A program made the translations under genes and the position numbers. Under the pieces are notes generated by a model. The model did no database searches. It saw only the letters and a list, made by a program, of their open reading frames with translations, and was not told the origin of the DNA. DNA of 64,000 nucleotides from Acinetobacter ihumii (lineage in GTDB: Bacteria > Pseudomonadota > Gammaproteobacteria > Pseudomonadales > Moraxellaceae): positions 2,163,455 through 2,227,454 of the forward strand of contig NZ_LR130760.1 in assembly GCF_900625095.1 (NCBI RefSeq), in the 5' to 3' direction. Positions within the stretch are counted from its first letter, which is position 1; the number at the start of each line of letters is the position of its first letter. This document shows positions 18,635 to 27,107 of the stretch, one piece after another.

Positions 18635-21118
18635 ATGCAACAAAAAACTGCATCTCATTTTAGTGGTGATGATCCACTTATATTAAATAAAATCACACAG
18701 AGTATTTTAGCTTCAGTTTTTGGAGTTTCTGTGCTGGGGTTGATGGCTTTTTCAATGCAGGCTTATGCAGAAGATGTTCAGCCCACTTCGACAACCACCG
18801 CACAGATTAAAAGTTCAACTCAACCTGCTCAAGCAGAGGATGTTATTCAACTGGCAGATGTAGTGGTTACGACCCGTCGTCGTGAAGAAAAAGCACAAAA
18901 TGTCCCTACCCCTATCACTATTTTAAGTGCCAAAACACTCGAAACTCAGCGCTTAAGTAAAATTGAAGATTTGCAACAGGCTTTACCGAGTCTCAATGTC
19001 GCGTTTTTAAATCCACGCCAGTCCAGTGTTGCAGTTCGCGGTTTGGGAAATAATCCAGCGAGTGATGGTCTTGAGGCCAGTGTCGGGGTTTATCTGGATA
19101 ATGTTTATCTGGGACGTCCAGGAATGGCGGTGTTCGATTTGCTGGATATCGCTCAGCTTGAACTATTGCGTGGCCCTCAAGGCACCTTGTTTGGCAAAAA
19201 CACTACTGCGGGCTTATTAAATATTGGCTCGAAGTTACCCACCTTTTATCCAGACAATTCTGCTGAAATTTCTTTTGGTTCACGTGATTATTTACAGGCA
19301 AAAGGCAGTTTTTCCGATGCGTTGTCAGAGACTGTCGCAGGACGTTTATCTTTTTATAAAACCACACAAGATGGCTTCGTTAAAAATAGCAATGATGGCA
19401 AAGATTATAACGATACAGATCGTTTAGGCGTACGTAGTCAGATTTTATGGAAGCCACAGGACAATTTTAATTTGCGTGTTATCGCGGACTACAACAAACA
19501 GGACGATAATCAAGGCGCAATGCTGATGTATTATCAAGGTCCAACTTTTAATAGTCCTACCTTTGGCGCAAATTACAATCGCTTTATTGATAATGCTCAA
19601 GCATCGGGCGCAAAAAATTTGTATAACAACTGGAAAGATTATCGAATCGATTCCGATGCCAGACAACATATGTTTGTTGAACAAGGCGGTGGTTCTGCTG
19701 AAGCAAACTGGACACTCAACAGTGGAAAAAAACTGACCTCAATTAGTGCTTATCGGTTCTGGCATTTTACACCGACCAATAGCGATTTGATCAGTTCTAA
19801 TGCCTTAATTAATGGTGGCGTTGCCGTCAAAGATGAGCAATATTCACAGGAAATTCGTTTTGCTTCTGCCGATCATCAAGTGATTGACTGGGTGACAGGC
19901 CTTTATTATTTCCAGCAAAATCTAAAAAATAAGAGTTTCTCAATTTATGGCGATGCTGCCGATGCATTTTACTTATATAACGTTCCGACTGTCAGATCGC
20001 TCATTGCCAATGGTCAATCCAATATTCTGGATAACCGATCATCCTATAGCTATGGCGAGACAGACACGAAAAGCTCTGCAATCTTTGGACAGGGCACATG
20101 GCATGCTACGCCAAAATTTGATTTGACCGCAGGGGGTCGCGTCACCTACGAAGATAAAAGTGCCAGTATTGTCCGTACGGCTCCAATCGGCGGCAAAGAT
20201 ATTGCAACCATCTCGGTCGCTGAGCGGAATCTAGTAAATGCACAACTCGGTGCTTATGACTCAGGTGACTTATCACAAAATAAAGTCAGTTACTCTGGAC
20301 TGCTCACAGGGAGCTATCGCTTTAACCCTCAAAACCTGTTGTATAGCACGTATTCGCATGGTGAAAAATCTGGTGGATTTAACTTAAGTGTGGGTTCTGC
20401 GCCGACTGCGGGCGCAGACTCTCTTAAAGTAGAACCAGAAAAAGCCGATAATTATGAAATTGGTTTAAAACAAAACTTTTTAAATAATAAATTACAGGTC
20501 AATAGCAATCTGTTCTGGATTGATGTCTCTGATTATCAAACCACGAGCTATGAACAAGTGGGAAGTTCAATTGTCAGTGTATTGGCCAATGCAGGTAAGG
20601 TGCGCAGCCGCGGCTTTGAAATTGACACCACTTATCAACCGATTCGTCGTTTAACCCTTAATTTTAATGGTTCATTGAACGACACAAAATATACCGAATA
20701 TAAGAATGCCCCTGCGCCATCCAACGTTTCCATCCCAACAGGGGTAAATACTCAGGATTTGTCTGGGGAACGAGTGTATGGCGTACCCAAATGGATCGCC
20801 AATTTTAATTTCCGCTATGACTTACAGGAAAAAAACAACTGGCAACCGTATGTATCAGGCAGCTACGCATGGCGTGACTGGTCGTATGGAACTTTAGATA
20901 ACAATCCAGAAGCTAAAATTAAAGCGTATGGTCTGGTCAATGCCAGTTTTGGTGCGCGTCACCGTTTTGGAGACAATGAAATTGATGTTTCAGTTTGGGC
21001 AAAAAATCTGACTGATCAAGCGTTTGTCACCAATGCATGGAACTCTGCAAATGGCACCGTACTTGCCAGTGCAGGACAACCGAGAACCCTTGGAGCAACC
21101 CTCAAAGTCAGTTTCTAA
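18635..21118 (+). CDS. TonB-dependent outer-membrane receptor (sulfate-ester type)
   Basis: An 827-residue receptor with a long N-terminal signal region ending at about QAYAED, a TonB-box-like DVVVTTRRR, a plug domain (IEDLQQALPSLNVAFL, VAVRGLGNNPASDG, GPQGTLFGKNTTAGLLNIGS) and a C-terminal barrel ending in aromatic TLKVSF. The plug is of the FecA/CirA-like class that imports varied organic ligands, not only siderophores. The ATG has TTGGAG upstream. It is followed by the arylsulfotransferase gene and is divergent from tonB-exbBD. This layout parallels the sftP-astA pair of Pseudomonas putida, so uptake of aryl sulfate esters is the best guess. Cys is absent and Met is rare in the mature part. 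Confidence 0.88.
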   Translation: MQQKTASHFSGDDPLILNKITQSILASVFGVSVLGLMAFSMQAYAEDVQPTSTTTAQIKSSTQPAQAEDVIQLADVVVTTRRREEKAQNVPTPITILSAKTLETQRLSKIEDLQQALPSLNVAFLNPRQSSVAVRGLGNNPASDGLEASVGVYLDNVYLGRPGMAVFDLLDIAQLELLRGPQGTLFGKNTTAGLLNIGSKLPTFYPDNSAEISFGSRDYLQAKGSFSDALSETVAGRLSFYKTTQDGFVKNSNDGKDYNDTDRLGVRSQILWKPQDNFNLRVIADYNKQDDNQGAMLMYYQGPTFNSPTFGANYNRFIDNAQASGAKNLYNNWKDYRIDSDARQHMFVEQGGGSAEANWTLNSGKKLTSISAYRFWHFTPTNSDLISSNALINGGVAVKDEQYSQEIRFASADHQVIDWVTGLYYFQQNLKNKSFSIYGDAADAFYLYNVPTVRSLIANGQSNILDNRSSYSYGETDTKSSAIFGQGTWHATPKFDLTAGGRVTYEDKSASIVRTAPIGGKDIATISVAERNLVNAQLGAYDSGDLSQNKVSYSGLLTGSYRFNPQNLLYSTYSHGEKSGGFNLSVGSAPTAGADSLKVEPEKADNYEIGLKQNFLNNKLQVNSNLFWIDVSDYQTTSYEQVGSSIVSVLANAGKVRSRGFEIDTTYQPIRRLTLNFNGSLNDTKYTEYKNAPAPSNVSIPTGVNTQDLSGERVYGVPKWIANFNFRYDLQEKNNWQPYVSGSYAWRDWSYGTLDNNPEAKIKAYGLVNASFGARHRFGDNEIDVSVWAKNLTDQAFVTNAWNSANGTVLASAGQPRTLGATLKVSF

Positions 21119-21162
21119 GAATGGATCTAAAAACAACATTTCAACCTTATAGCGAATCAGTC

Positions 21163-22494
21163 ATGAATATATTGAAATTAAAAACTACCTTAGCAACAAC
21201 ATTGATCACGTTGATGCTACCCATGGTTCACGCTGCGCCTAGTGTTTATCCAACTGGGGTGACCATTTACGATCCAAGCAAAGCGAATCCTCAATATGTG
21301 ATTTTTAGCGGTGCAGATAATAAAACCCATCTCATTGATATGAATGGCAATGAAGTCAAACAATGGAACTTTAAAGGTTTTCCTTCTGCGGTTATTGATC
21401 CGCAATTGACGGGAGGCATCAAAGGTCGGGTTTTGCTACAGCTTAAAGAGGTTGATCATGCCAATAAGCTGGCTTCTGCTGGTAATGGGCTCAACAATAA
21501 AACTGTCGGAGAAATCGATTGGAACGGTAAGACGGTATGGCAATGGAGCGGAGAATCGAAAACAGATGCGGCCTATCAGCATCATGATATTCGTAGACTT
21601 GCTAATGGCAATACCTTGGTCCTGGCTAATCTGGTACATAAAGTATCAGGATTTAAAGTCCCCGAAGTGATTGATGATGTGATTTATGAAGTCAATGCGC
21701 AAGGAAAAACGGTCTGGAGCTGGAAAGCCTCGGATCATTTAAATGAATTTGGCTTTAGTCAGGAACAACTAAAACTGGTCTTAGACACTCAAAACCCCGA
21801 TTATTTACATATCAATAATCTGGCACCGATTGGGCCGAATCAATGGTTTGATGCAGGTGATGCACGTTTTCATCCTGACAATCTGATCATTGATTCACGA
21901 AATGCCAATTTCATAGCCATTATTGATAAAGCCACAGGTAAAATCGTCTGGACACTGGGGCCAAACCTTCCCCCAATTAATCCCAAAACGGCCAATACGG
22001 TTCCTCGTCCTGTCGATCAAATCAGTGGACAACATGACGCGCATATCATTCCTAAAGGTTTAGCAGGTGCAGGGAATTTATTGGTGTTTGATAATCAGGG
22101 GGATGCAGGCTATCCCTCTGTACAACGTGGTGTAATTTCAGGTTCACGTGTGCTGGAAATTGATCCGATAAAAAAAGAGATTGTTTGGCAATATACAGCA
22201 TCCAATTCAGCACAACCGGACTGGGCATTTTTTAGCTCGTTTATTAGCAGTGCACGACGCTTACCAAATGGCAATACCCTTATTGATGAAGGTCAAAATG
22301 GTCGTTTCTTTCAGGTTACACCACAAGGAGAAATCGTTTGGGAATATGTCAGTCCTTATATTGGTCAAGCCCCGAATGGCAAAGCCAAAAGTAACTGGGT
22401 CTACCGCGCCTTACCTGTGCCTTACTCATGGGTTCCAGAGACCGTCACTCATAGTGAAAAGGCGGTTGTTCCTTCCAGCAAGCTTAATTTCTGA
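21163..22494 (+). CDS. Periplasmic arylsulfotransferase (ASST family)
   Basis: A 443-residue protein with a Sec signal peptide (MNILKLKTTLATTLITLMLP, cleavage near VHA-AP) followed by a propeller-like domain with repeated NGNTLV, G-x-(I/V)-V-W and KEIVWQY units typical of PQQ-like or kelch-like blades. QHHDIRRLANGNTL and GQHDAH contain the histidines expected at the active site of PAPS-independent arylsulfate sulfotransferases, which move sulfate between phenols. ATG 21163 is preferred because it gives a clean signal peptide; ATG 21121, just after the receptor stop, is possible. By family knowledge and context it is AstA-like. The mature protein has a single Met and no Cys. Confidence 0.85.
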   Translation: MNILKLKTTLATTLITLMLPMVHAAPSVYPTGVTIYDPSKANPQYVIFSGADNKTHLIDMNGNEVKQWNFKGFPSAVIDPQLTGGIKGRVLLQLKEVDHANKLASAGNGLNNKTVGEIDWNGKTVWQWSGESKTDAAYQHHDIRRLANGNTLVLANLVHKVSGFKVPEVIDDVIYEVNAQGKTVWSWKASDHLNEFGFSQEQLKLVLDTQNPDYLHINNLAPIGPNQWFDAGDARFHPDNLIIDSRNANFIAIIDKATGKIVWTLGPNLPPINPKTANTVPRPVDQISGQHDAHIIPKGLAGAGNLLVFDNQGDAGYPSVQRGVISGSRVLEIDPIKKEIVWQYTASNSAQPDWAFFSSFISSARRLPNGNTLIDEGQNGRFFQVTPQGEIVWEYVSPYIGQAPNGKAKSNWVYRALPVPYSWVPETVTHSEKAVVPSSKLNF

Positions 22495-22529
22495 AACAAT
22501 GTTTGATCCTTTACGTTGCAAGCACGATC

Positions 22530-22552
22530 GCCCCATAAGTTGGGGCTTTTTT
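22530..22552 (+). terminator. Rho-independent terminator after arylsulfotransferase
   Basis: A GCCCC / GGGGC stem with a 7-base loop is followed by TTTTTT. It lies 36 bp after the arylsulfotransferase stop codon and closes the receptor-sulfotransferase unit. Confidence 0.9.
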
Positions 22553-22720
22553 GCATTTCTTGTTCAAAAAAATTCTGAAAATATAAAATCTAAACAATTA
22601 TTTATGCTCTTAAAATTCCAAACATGAATTTGGCTCAGCTTTTGTTGAAACAAAATCGTTTTTATTCACGTTGTACTTTCGGTATAAATTGCAGCATAGA
22701 GATTAGGGTAGCAAATTAAA

Positions 22721-23728
22721 ATGAGCCAAGACTTTAGCTTTGCGATTAAGCGCATTCGTTTCGATGAAAATTATCGTCCTTCCGACAATACACGCATCAC
22801 CACCAACTTTGCGAATTTGGCCAGAGGGGCAAGTCGCCAGGAAAATTTGCGTAATACCTTAAAAATGATTGACAATCGTTTCAATGCTTTGGCGCATTGG
22901 GATAATCCGAATGCAGATCGTTATAGCGTTGAGCTCGATATCATTTCGGTGGATATTGATGTAGAAGGAAATGGTCAAACTTTTCCCACTATCGAAATTT
23001 TAAAGACCCATATCATTGACCATAAAAATAATCAACGTATCGAAGGCATTGTCGGTAACAATTTTTCTTCTTATGTACGAGATTATGATTTTAGCGTATT
23101 ACTGCCAGCACATAATAAGGATCAAAGCAAATTCAGCTTACCAGAAAATTACGGTGAGTTGCATGGAAAAATCTTTAAGTCTTTTTTAAATTCAGAAACT
23201 TACAAATCTAATTTTGCCAAATCTCCTGTGATTTGTCTGAGTGTTTCTACCACTAAAACTTATCAGCGTACGACCAATCAGCATCCTATATTAGGTGTGG
23301 AATATCAACAGGATGATTATTCTTTAACCGATGAATATTTCGCAAAAATGGGTTTAAAAGTCCGTTACTTTATGCCGCAAGGCAGTGTTGCGCCTTTGGC
23401 CTTTTATCATCATGGTGATTTGCTCAGTGATTACACCGATCTCGAACTGATCGGCACTATCAGCACCATGGAAAGCTTCCAGAAGATTTACCGCCCAGAA
23501 ATTTATAATGCCAATGCTGCGGCAGGACAGGTCTATCAACCAAGTTTGAGCTATCAGGATTTTTCACTGACTCAAATTGTCTATGATCGTGAAGAACGTA
23601 GTCGACTGGCGATTGAACAAGGCAAATGGACAGAAGAGCACTTCATCAAGCCATACAAAAGCATTCTTGAGCAATGGGCTGCGAGCTATTCAGATAAAAG
23701 CACCGCCGATAAAACCGAAGCCGCTTAA
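22721..23728 (+). CDS. mesX: MesX, DUF1852 partner of the oxygen-dependent methionine synthase
   Basis: A 335-residue DUF1852 protein (starts MSQDFSFAIKRIRFDENYRP). Work on folate-independent methionine synthases named such proteins MesX; as I recall it, MesX is needed together with MesD and oxygen for methionine synthesis in Acinetobacter baylyi. The biochemical role is thought to be a putative oxygenase, but the reaction is unresolved. No signal peptide or membrane helix is visible. The start has a weak GATTAGGG-type ribosome site. mesD follows 31 bp downstream and a flavin reductase after that, so the three form one operon and the reductase may supply reduced flavin. Confidence 0.88.
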   Translation: MSQDFSFAIKRIRFDENYRPSDNTRITTNFANLARGASRQENLRNTLKMIDNRFNALAHWDNPNADRYSVELDIISVDIDVEGNGQTFPTIEILKTHIIDHKNNQRIEGIVGNNFSSYVRDYDFSVLLPAHNKDQSKFSLPENYGELHGKIFKSFLNSETYKSNFAKSPVICLSVSTTKTYQRTTNQHPILGVEYQQDDYSLTDEYFAKMGLKVRYFMPQGSVAPLAFYHHGDLLSDYTDLELIGTISTMESFQKIYRPEIYNANAAAGQVYQPSLSYQDFSLTQIVYDREERSRLAIEQGKWTEEHFIKPYKSILEQWAASYSDKSTADKTEAA

Positions 23729-23759
23729 ATTCACCAATTTATAGAAAAGATGATTGATC

Positions 23760-24794
23760 ATGACCAAAATATTATTACCGACTTCAACTGCGGGCAGTCT
23801 ACCAAAACCCTCTTGGATCGCAGAACCTGAAAAACTCTGGTCACCTTGGAAATTAGAAGGTGATGACTTGCTGCAAGGTAAACGCGATGCGCTATTGGTT
23901 TCATTGCAAGAGCAGTTACACGCAGGCATTGATATCGTGAGTGATGGCGAACAAACTCGCCAACATTTTGTCACCACCTTTATTGAACATCTGGATGGCG
24001 TGGATTTTGAAAAACGTGAAACGGTTCGTATCCGTAATCGTTATGATGCCAGTGTCCCAACTGTGGTGGGTGCTGTGTCTCGTCAAAAACCTGTTTTTGT
24101 GGAAGATGCCAAGTTTTTACGTCAGCAAACCACTCAACCGATTAAATGGGCACTTCCGGGTCCAATGACCATGATTGATACGCTTTATGATGCGCATTAT
24201 AAAAGTCGTGAAAAACTGGCGTGGGAATTTGCCAAAATTCTGAATCAGGAAGCCTTGGAATTGGAAGCGGCGGGTGTCGATATTATCCAGTTTGATGAGC
24301 CTGCATTTAACGTATTTTTTGATGAAGTCAATGACTGGGGCGTTGCGACACTTGAGCGTGCGCTTGAAGGTCTAAAGTGTGAAACAGCGGTGCATATTTG
24401 TTATGGCTATGGCATTAAAGCCAACACCGATTGGAAAAAAACGCTGGGTTCAGAATGGCGACAATACGAAGAGGCCTTTCCTAAACTACAACAATCCAAG
24501 ATTGATATCGTTTCACTGGAATGTCACAACTCGCGTGTACCCATGGATCTGATTGAACTGATTCGTGGTAAAAAAGTGATGGTGGGTGCCATTGATGTCG
24601 CCACCAACACGGTTGAAACGCCTGAAGAAGTTGCAGATACCTTACGCAAGGCATTGCAATTTGTCGATGCAGACAAACTGTATCCATCAACCAACTGTGG
24701 TATGACACCACTTTCGCGTGAGGTTGCACGAGGCAAGCTACAAGCACTCAGCGCAGGTGCAGAAATTATCCGAAAAGAGCTTTCAAACGGGTAA
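23760..24794 (+). CDS. mesD: MesD, core MetE-type methionine synthase
   Basis: A 344-residue protein matching only the C-terminal catalytic barrel of cobalamin-independent methionine synthase (about 750 residues in MetE). The zinc ligands are visible: His and Cys in VHICYGYG, Glu in VSLECHN and the C-terminal Cys in STNCGMTPL. IQFDEPAF is the other conserved block. It lacks the N-terminal folate-binding half, so methyl-tetrahydrofolate is probably not the donor; in the MesD family the reaction depends on MesX and O2. ATG 23760 is chosen over TTG 23754. It lies between mesX and a flavin reductase gene. Confidence 0.9.
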   Translation: MTKILLPTSTAGSLPKPSWIAEPEKLWSPWKLEGDDLLQGKRDALLVSLQEQLHAGIDIVSDGEQTRQHFVTTFIEHLDGVDFEKRETVRIRNRYDASVPTVVGAVSRQKPVFVEDAKFLRQQTTQPIKWALPGPMTMIDTLYDAHYKSREKLAWEFAKILNQEALELEAAGVDIIQFDEPAFNVFFDEVNDWGVATLERALEGLKCETAVHICYGYGIKANTDWKKTLGSEWRQYEEAFPKLQQSKIDIVSLECHNSRVPMDLIELIRGKKVMVGAIDVATNTVETPEEVADTLRKALQFVDADKLYPSTNCGMTPLSREVARGKLQALSAGAEIIRKELSNG

Positions 24795-24874
24795 TCATCG
24801 CTTTAGGCAGAGAGCTAAAAGTGGGCAGTTTCCAAGCAAAGATTAAACTGCTCACGCTGGTGAGGAATAAAATC

Positions 24875-25390
24875 ATGATTGAAGCAGCAGACTTTAGAAA
24901 TGCAATGTCTTTATTAACCAGTGCGGTCAGTGTTGTCACCACAGCAGGCAAATCTGGTCGTTATGGTTTTACTGCATCTGCGGTGTGTAGCGTGACGGAT
25001 ACGCCTCCAACCTTGTTAGTTTGCATGAATCAAGCCTCAAGTTCACATCCGCATTTTATTGAAAATAAAATTTTAACGGTGAATGTATTAGCTGCACATC
25101 AGCAGCACATTTCTCAAGCATTTTCCTCAAAATTGACGCCAGAACAAAGATTTGAACAGGGTTTTTGGTCTGAATTAGCAACAGGTGCGCCCGTTTTGCA
25201 AGATGCCTTGGTGAATTTTGATTGTGAAATTGAACAGATTCAGCAAGTCGGTACACATACAGTTCTTATGTGCCGTATCATTGCGCTTCAACAGGCTCAT
25301 CATGCTCAAAGTTTGGTGTATTTTAATCGTGCTTATCATCAAATTGGACGCCAGATTGAGCAGCCATTGGTTCAGACTGAAGTTGCATAG
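24875..25390 (+). CDS. Flavin reductase-domain protein of the mes operon
   Basis: A 171-residue protein of the flavin reductase-like (split-barrel FMN) family. FRNAMSLLTSAVSVVTT, YGFTASAVCSVTDTPPTLLV and SSSHPHFIENKILTVNVLAA are the standard blocks of HpaC/RutF-type NAD(P)H:flavin oxidoreductases. Such enzymes hand free reduced flavin to oxygenases. Here it directly follows mesX-mesD, so it probably feeds reduced FMN/FAD to MesX; that is inference from position. ATG 24875 has a strong TGAGGA upstream, whereas a GTG at 24821 does not. The gap from mesD is 80 bp. Confidence 0.85.
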   Translation: MIEAADFRNAMSLLTSAVSVVTTAGKSGRYGFTASAVCSVTDTPPTLLVCMNQASSSHPHFIENKILTVNVLAAHQQHISQAFSSKLTPEQRFEQGFWSELATGAPVLQDALVNFDCEIEQIQQVGTHTVLMCRIIALQQAHHAQSLVYFNRAYHQIGRQIEQPLVQTEVA

Positions 25391-25668
25391 CTATTTCAGT
25401 GTATTCACCTAAACCCGCTCATGACGAACACTATCATGCAGATAGTGCTGCATTTCAGACTTTACTTTGCAGCTTGATTGGCTATTTTCGTAAAAAATCA
25501 TCAGCAGAATATAGTCGTCTTCAATCATCTGTATCCGTTTACAAAACATATTTTCTATTGTTTCAATAACTTAAAGATATAAAAATATAAAGTACTGATT
25601 TTAAAAGTTTTTTAACTTTATCAAATCAGTGCTATTTTGAAAAAACTGTGTATAATTTCGCCAAATCA
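25391..25668. other. Spacer upstream of the MFS gene leader
   Basis: About 280 bp of AT-rich non-coding sequence. A TATAAT hexamer at 25651-25656 may be the -10 box of a promoter for the downstream leader, but the TTGAAA at 25637 is too close to be its -35 element. I see no gene. Confidence 0.4.
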
Positions 25669-25669
25669 A

Positions 25670-25715
25670 CCCTCGCTGAATTTTAGTACTTTTCTAAAAT
25701 TGAGTGAGGGTTTTT
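25670..25715 (+). promoter_or_regulatory. Leader hairpin covering a ribosome site, upstream of the MFS gene
   Basis: A 17-position stem (25670-25686 with 25694-25710, one G-U pair and one mismatch) with a 7-base loop is followed by TTTTT. Its 3' arm contains GAGTGAGGG, a good ribosome site located 7 bp before an ATG at 25718. It can be read as an intrinsic terminator or attenuator, or as a structure hiding the start of the short ORF 25718-25777. Confidence 0.55.
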
Positions 25716-25717
25716 GC

Positions 25718-25777
25718 ATGGATTGCTTATCTGGAATGGATAACATCAGGTCTTATTATTGGCGGCATTGGCAATGA
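25718..25777 (+). CDS. Possible 19-codon leader ORF overlapping the MFS start
   Basis: An ATG placed 7 bp after a good ribosome site opens a 19-codon frame whose product begins MDCLSGMDN and ends in an aromatic-rich YYWRHWQ. Its TGA overlaps the ATG of the MFS gene (ATGA at 25774-25777), the arrangement of a coupled leader peptide. Expression is unproven and the peptide resembles nothing I know. Chance is possible for a frame this short. Confidence 0.3.
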   Translation: MDCLSGMDNIRSYYWRHWQ

Positions 25778-26976
25778 TCTTTTTTTCCAGAGCAGCACGC
25801 GCTGACACACATATTCAACTCGCAGCCCAACGTCTTTCAACACGTCTGGCTTTTTTCTCGCTGGGTTTTGCAACGGCTGCATGGGCACCGCTCATTCCAT
25901 TTGCACAACAACGCCTCCATCTGAACCATGCAGACTTTGGTCTATTACTGTTATGTAGTGGGCTCGGTGCCATTCTGGCAATGCCTGCTACGGGTCTACT
26001 GATCTATCGTTTGGGCTGTAAGATCTTAATCGGTCTGGCATTATTGATGTTAATGCTATTATTGCCTGCCTTGGCACTCGGCAGTACTGCGTTAAGCATG
26101 GCCATAGTTTTGTTTTTGTTTGGCACAGCAGCAGGAAGTTTGGGTGTTACAGTTAATTTTCAGGCAGTGCTGGTTGAAAAAAACTCATCACAACCGATGA
26201 TGTCAGGCTTTCACGGCATGTGTAGCTTGGGCGGTCTGGTCGGTGTCATGACCGTTACAGCACTGTTTGCATTAGGGGTTGCCCCTATTTTAGGCATTGT
26301 GATCATTAGTTTTGTCTTGGCTTTGATCGCTCTATTCACGGTACCGTATGCGCTTTCAAACGCTGAGAAAGACCATCAGCCAAGTGTTGACGTCGCTCAA
26401 AGCACCACTCCGCTAAAAAAACGCCCAAGCCTTCTGGTGATTTTGATCGGGGTCATTTGTTTTATTAGCTTTCTATCTGAAGGTGCGGCCATGGATTGGA
26501 GCGGGATTTATTTAACCAGTGAATATGGTATGAAGGCCGCATATGCAGGTTTGGGTTATACGTTTTTCGCCATCGCCATGACTTTAGGACGTTTATTCGG
26601 TGAAAAAGCGCTGAAACTGTGGGGCGAAAATCGCCTGATTCATTACAGTGCAGTCTGTGCATGTTTGGGCTTAGTGACGATTGTGGCTGCGCCTCACTGG
26701 ATAATCGTAGTGCTGGGTTATGCCTTACTTGGTTTAGGCTCTGCCAATATTGTGCCGATTATGTTTTCCAGAGTTGGGCGACAAAATGCCATGCAAAAAG
26801 CTGCTGCCTTGTCCTGTGTTTCAACCATTGCCTACACAGGTTCTCTGTCTGGTCCAGCTTTGGTGGGTATTATTGGAGAGTATGTGGGTTTAAGTCTGGT
26901 CTTTTCAGGCATGGCAATCATGGTGATCTGTATTTTGTTCCTGAATCACTTTAGCCAGATCAAGTCTGACTCCTGA
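25774..26976 (+). CDS. MFS transporter, FucP/COG0738-like
   Basis: A 400-residue major-facilitator protein with about twelve membrane helices. FFSLGFATAAWAPLIPFAQQ in helix 1, LLCSGLGAILAMPATGLLIY and SFHGMCSLGGLVGV are characteristic of the fucose-permease-like and YbjJ-like branch. The second half contains CFISFLSEGAAMDWSGIYL, also a hallmark of that branch. The substrate is unknown. ATG 25774 is preferred to TTG 25759. Translation may be coupled to the short leader ORF. It is separated from the mes operon by a 380-bp gap, so is probably its own unit. Confidence 0.85.
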   Translation: MIFFSRAARADTHIQLAAQRLSTRLAFFSLGFATAAWAPLIPFAQQRLHLNHADFGLLLLCSGLGAILAMPATGLLIYRLGCKILIGLALLMLMLLLPALALGSTALSMAIVLFLFGTAAGSLGVTVNFQAVLVEKNSSQPMMSGFHGMCSLGGLVGVMTVTALFALGVAPILGIVIISFVLALIALFTVPYALSNAEKDHQPSVDVAQSTTPLKKRPSLLVILIGVICFISFLSEGAAMDWSGIYLTSEYGMKAAYAGLGYTFFAIAMTLGRLFGEKALKLWGENRLIHYSAVCACLGLVTIVAAPHWIIVVLGYALLGLGSANIVPIMFSRVGRQNAMQKAAALSCVSTIAYTGSLSGPALVGIIGEYVGLSLVFSGMAIMVICILFLNHFSQIKSDS

Positions 26977-27036
26977 TCTAAACTCATGCATAACTTCAAT
27001 ATCTGATAAAAAACAGTAATCGATCATAGAAAAAAT

Positions 27037-27069
27037 AATGCCCCTTTTTTCAGTACTTAGAAGGGGCAT
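27037..27069 (-). terminator. Terminator between MFS gene and otsA
   Basis: An ATGCCCCTT / AAGGGGCAT stem lies between the convergent MFS and otsA genes. On the minus strand the stem is followed by TTATTTTTTC, so it should end the otsBA transcript. The plus-strand side has a weaker T-rich tail and may act in both directions. Confidence 0.75.
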
Positions 27070-27107
27070 ATTGATTTTTCTCATGCTTTCAAATCCATAT
27101 TGCACAC

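Noticed and set aside
22553..22720. A SAM or cobalamin riboswitch ahead of mesX
   Set aside because: No recognisable riboswitch core, and the 170-bp leader shows no strong paired structure by eye.
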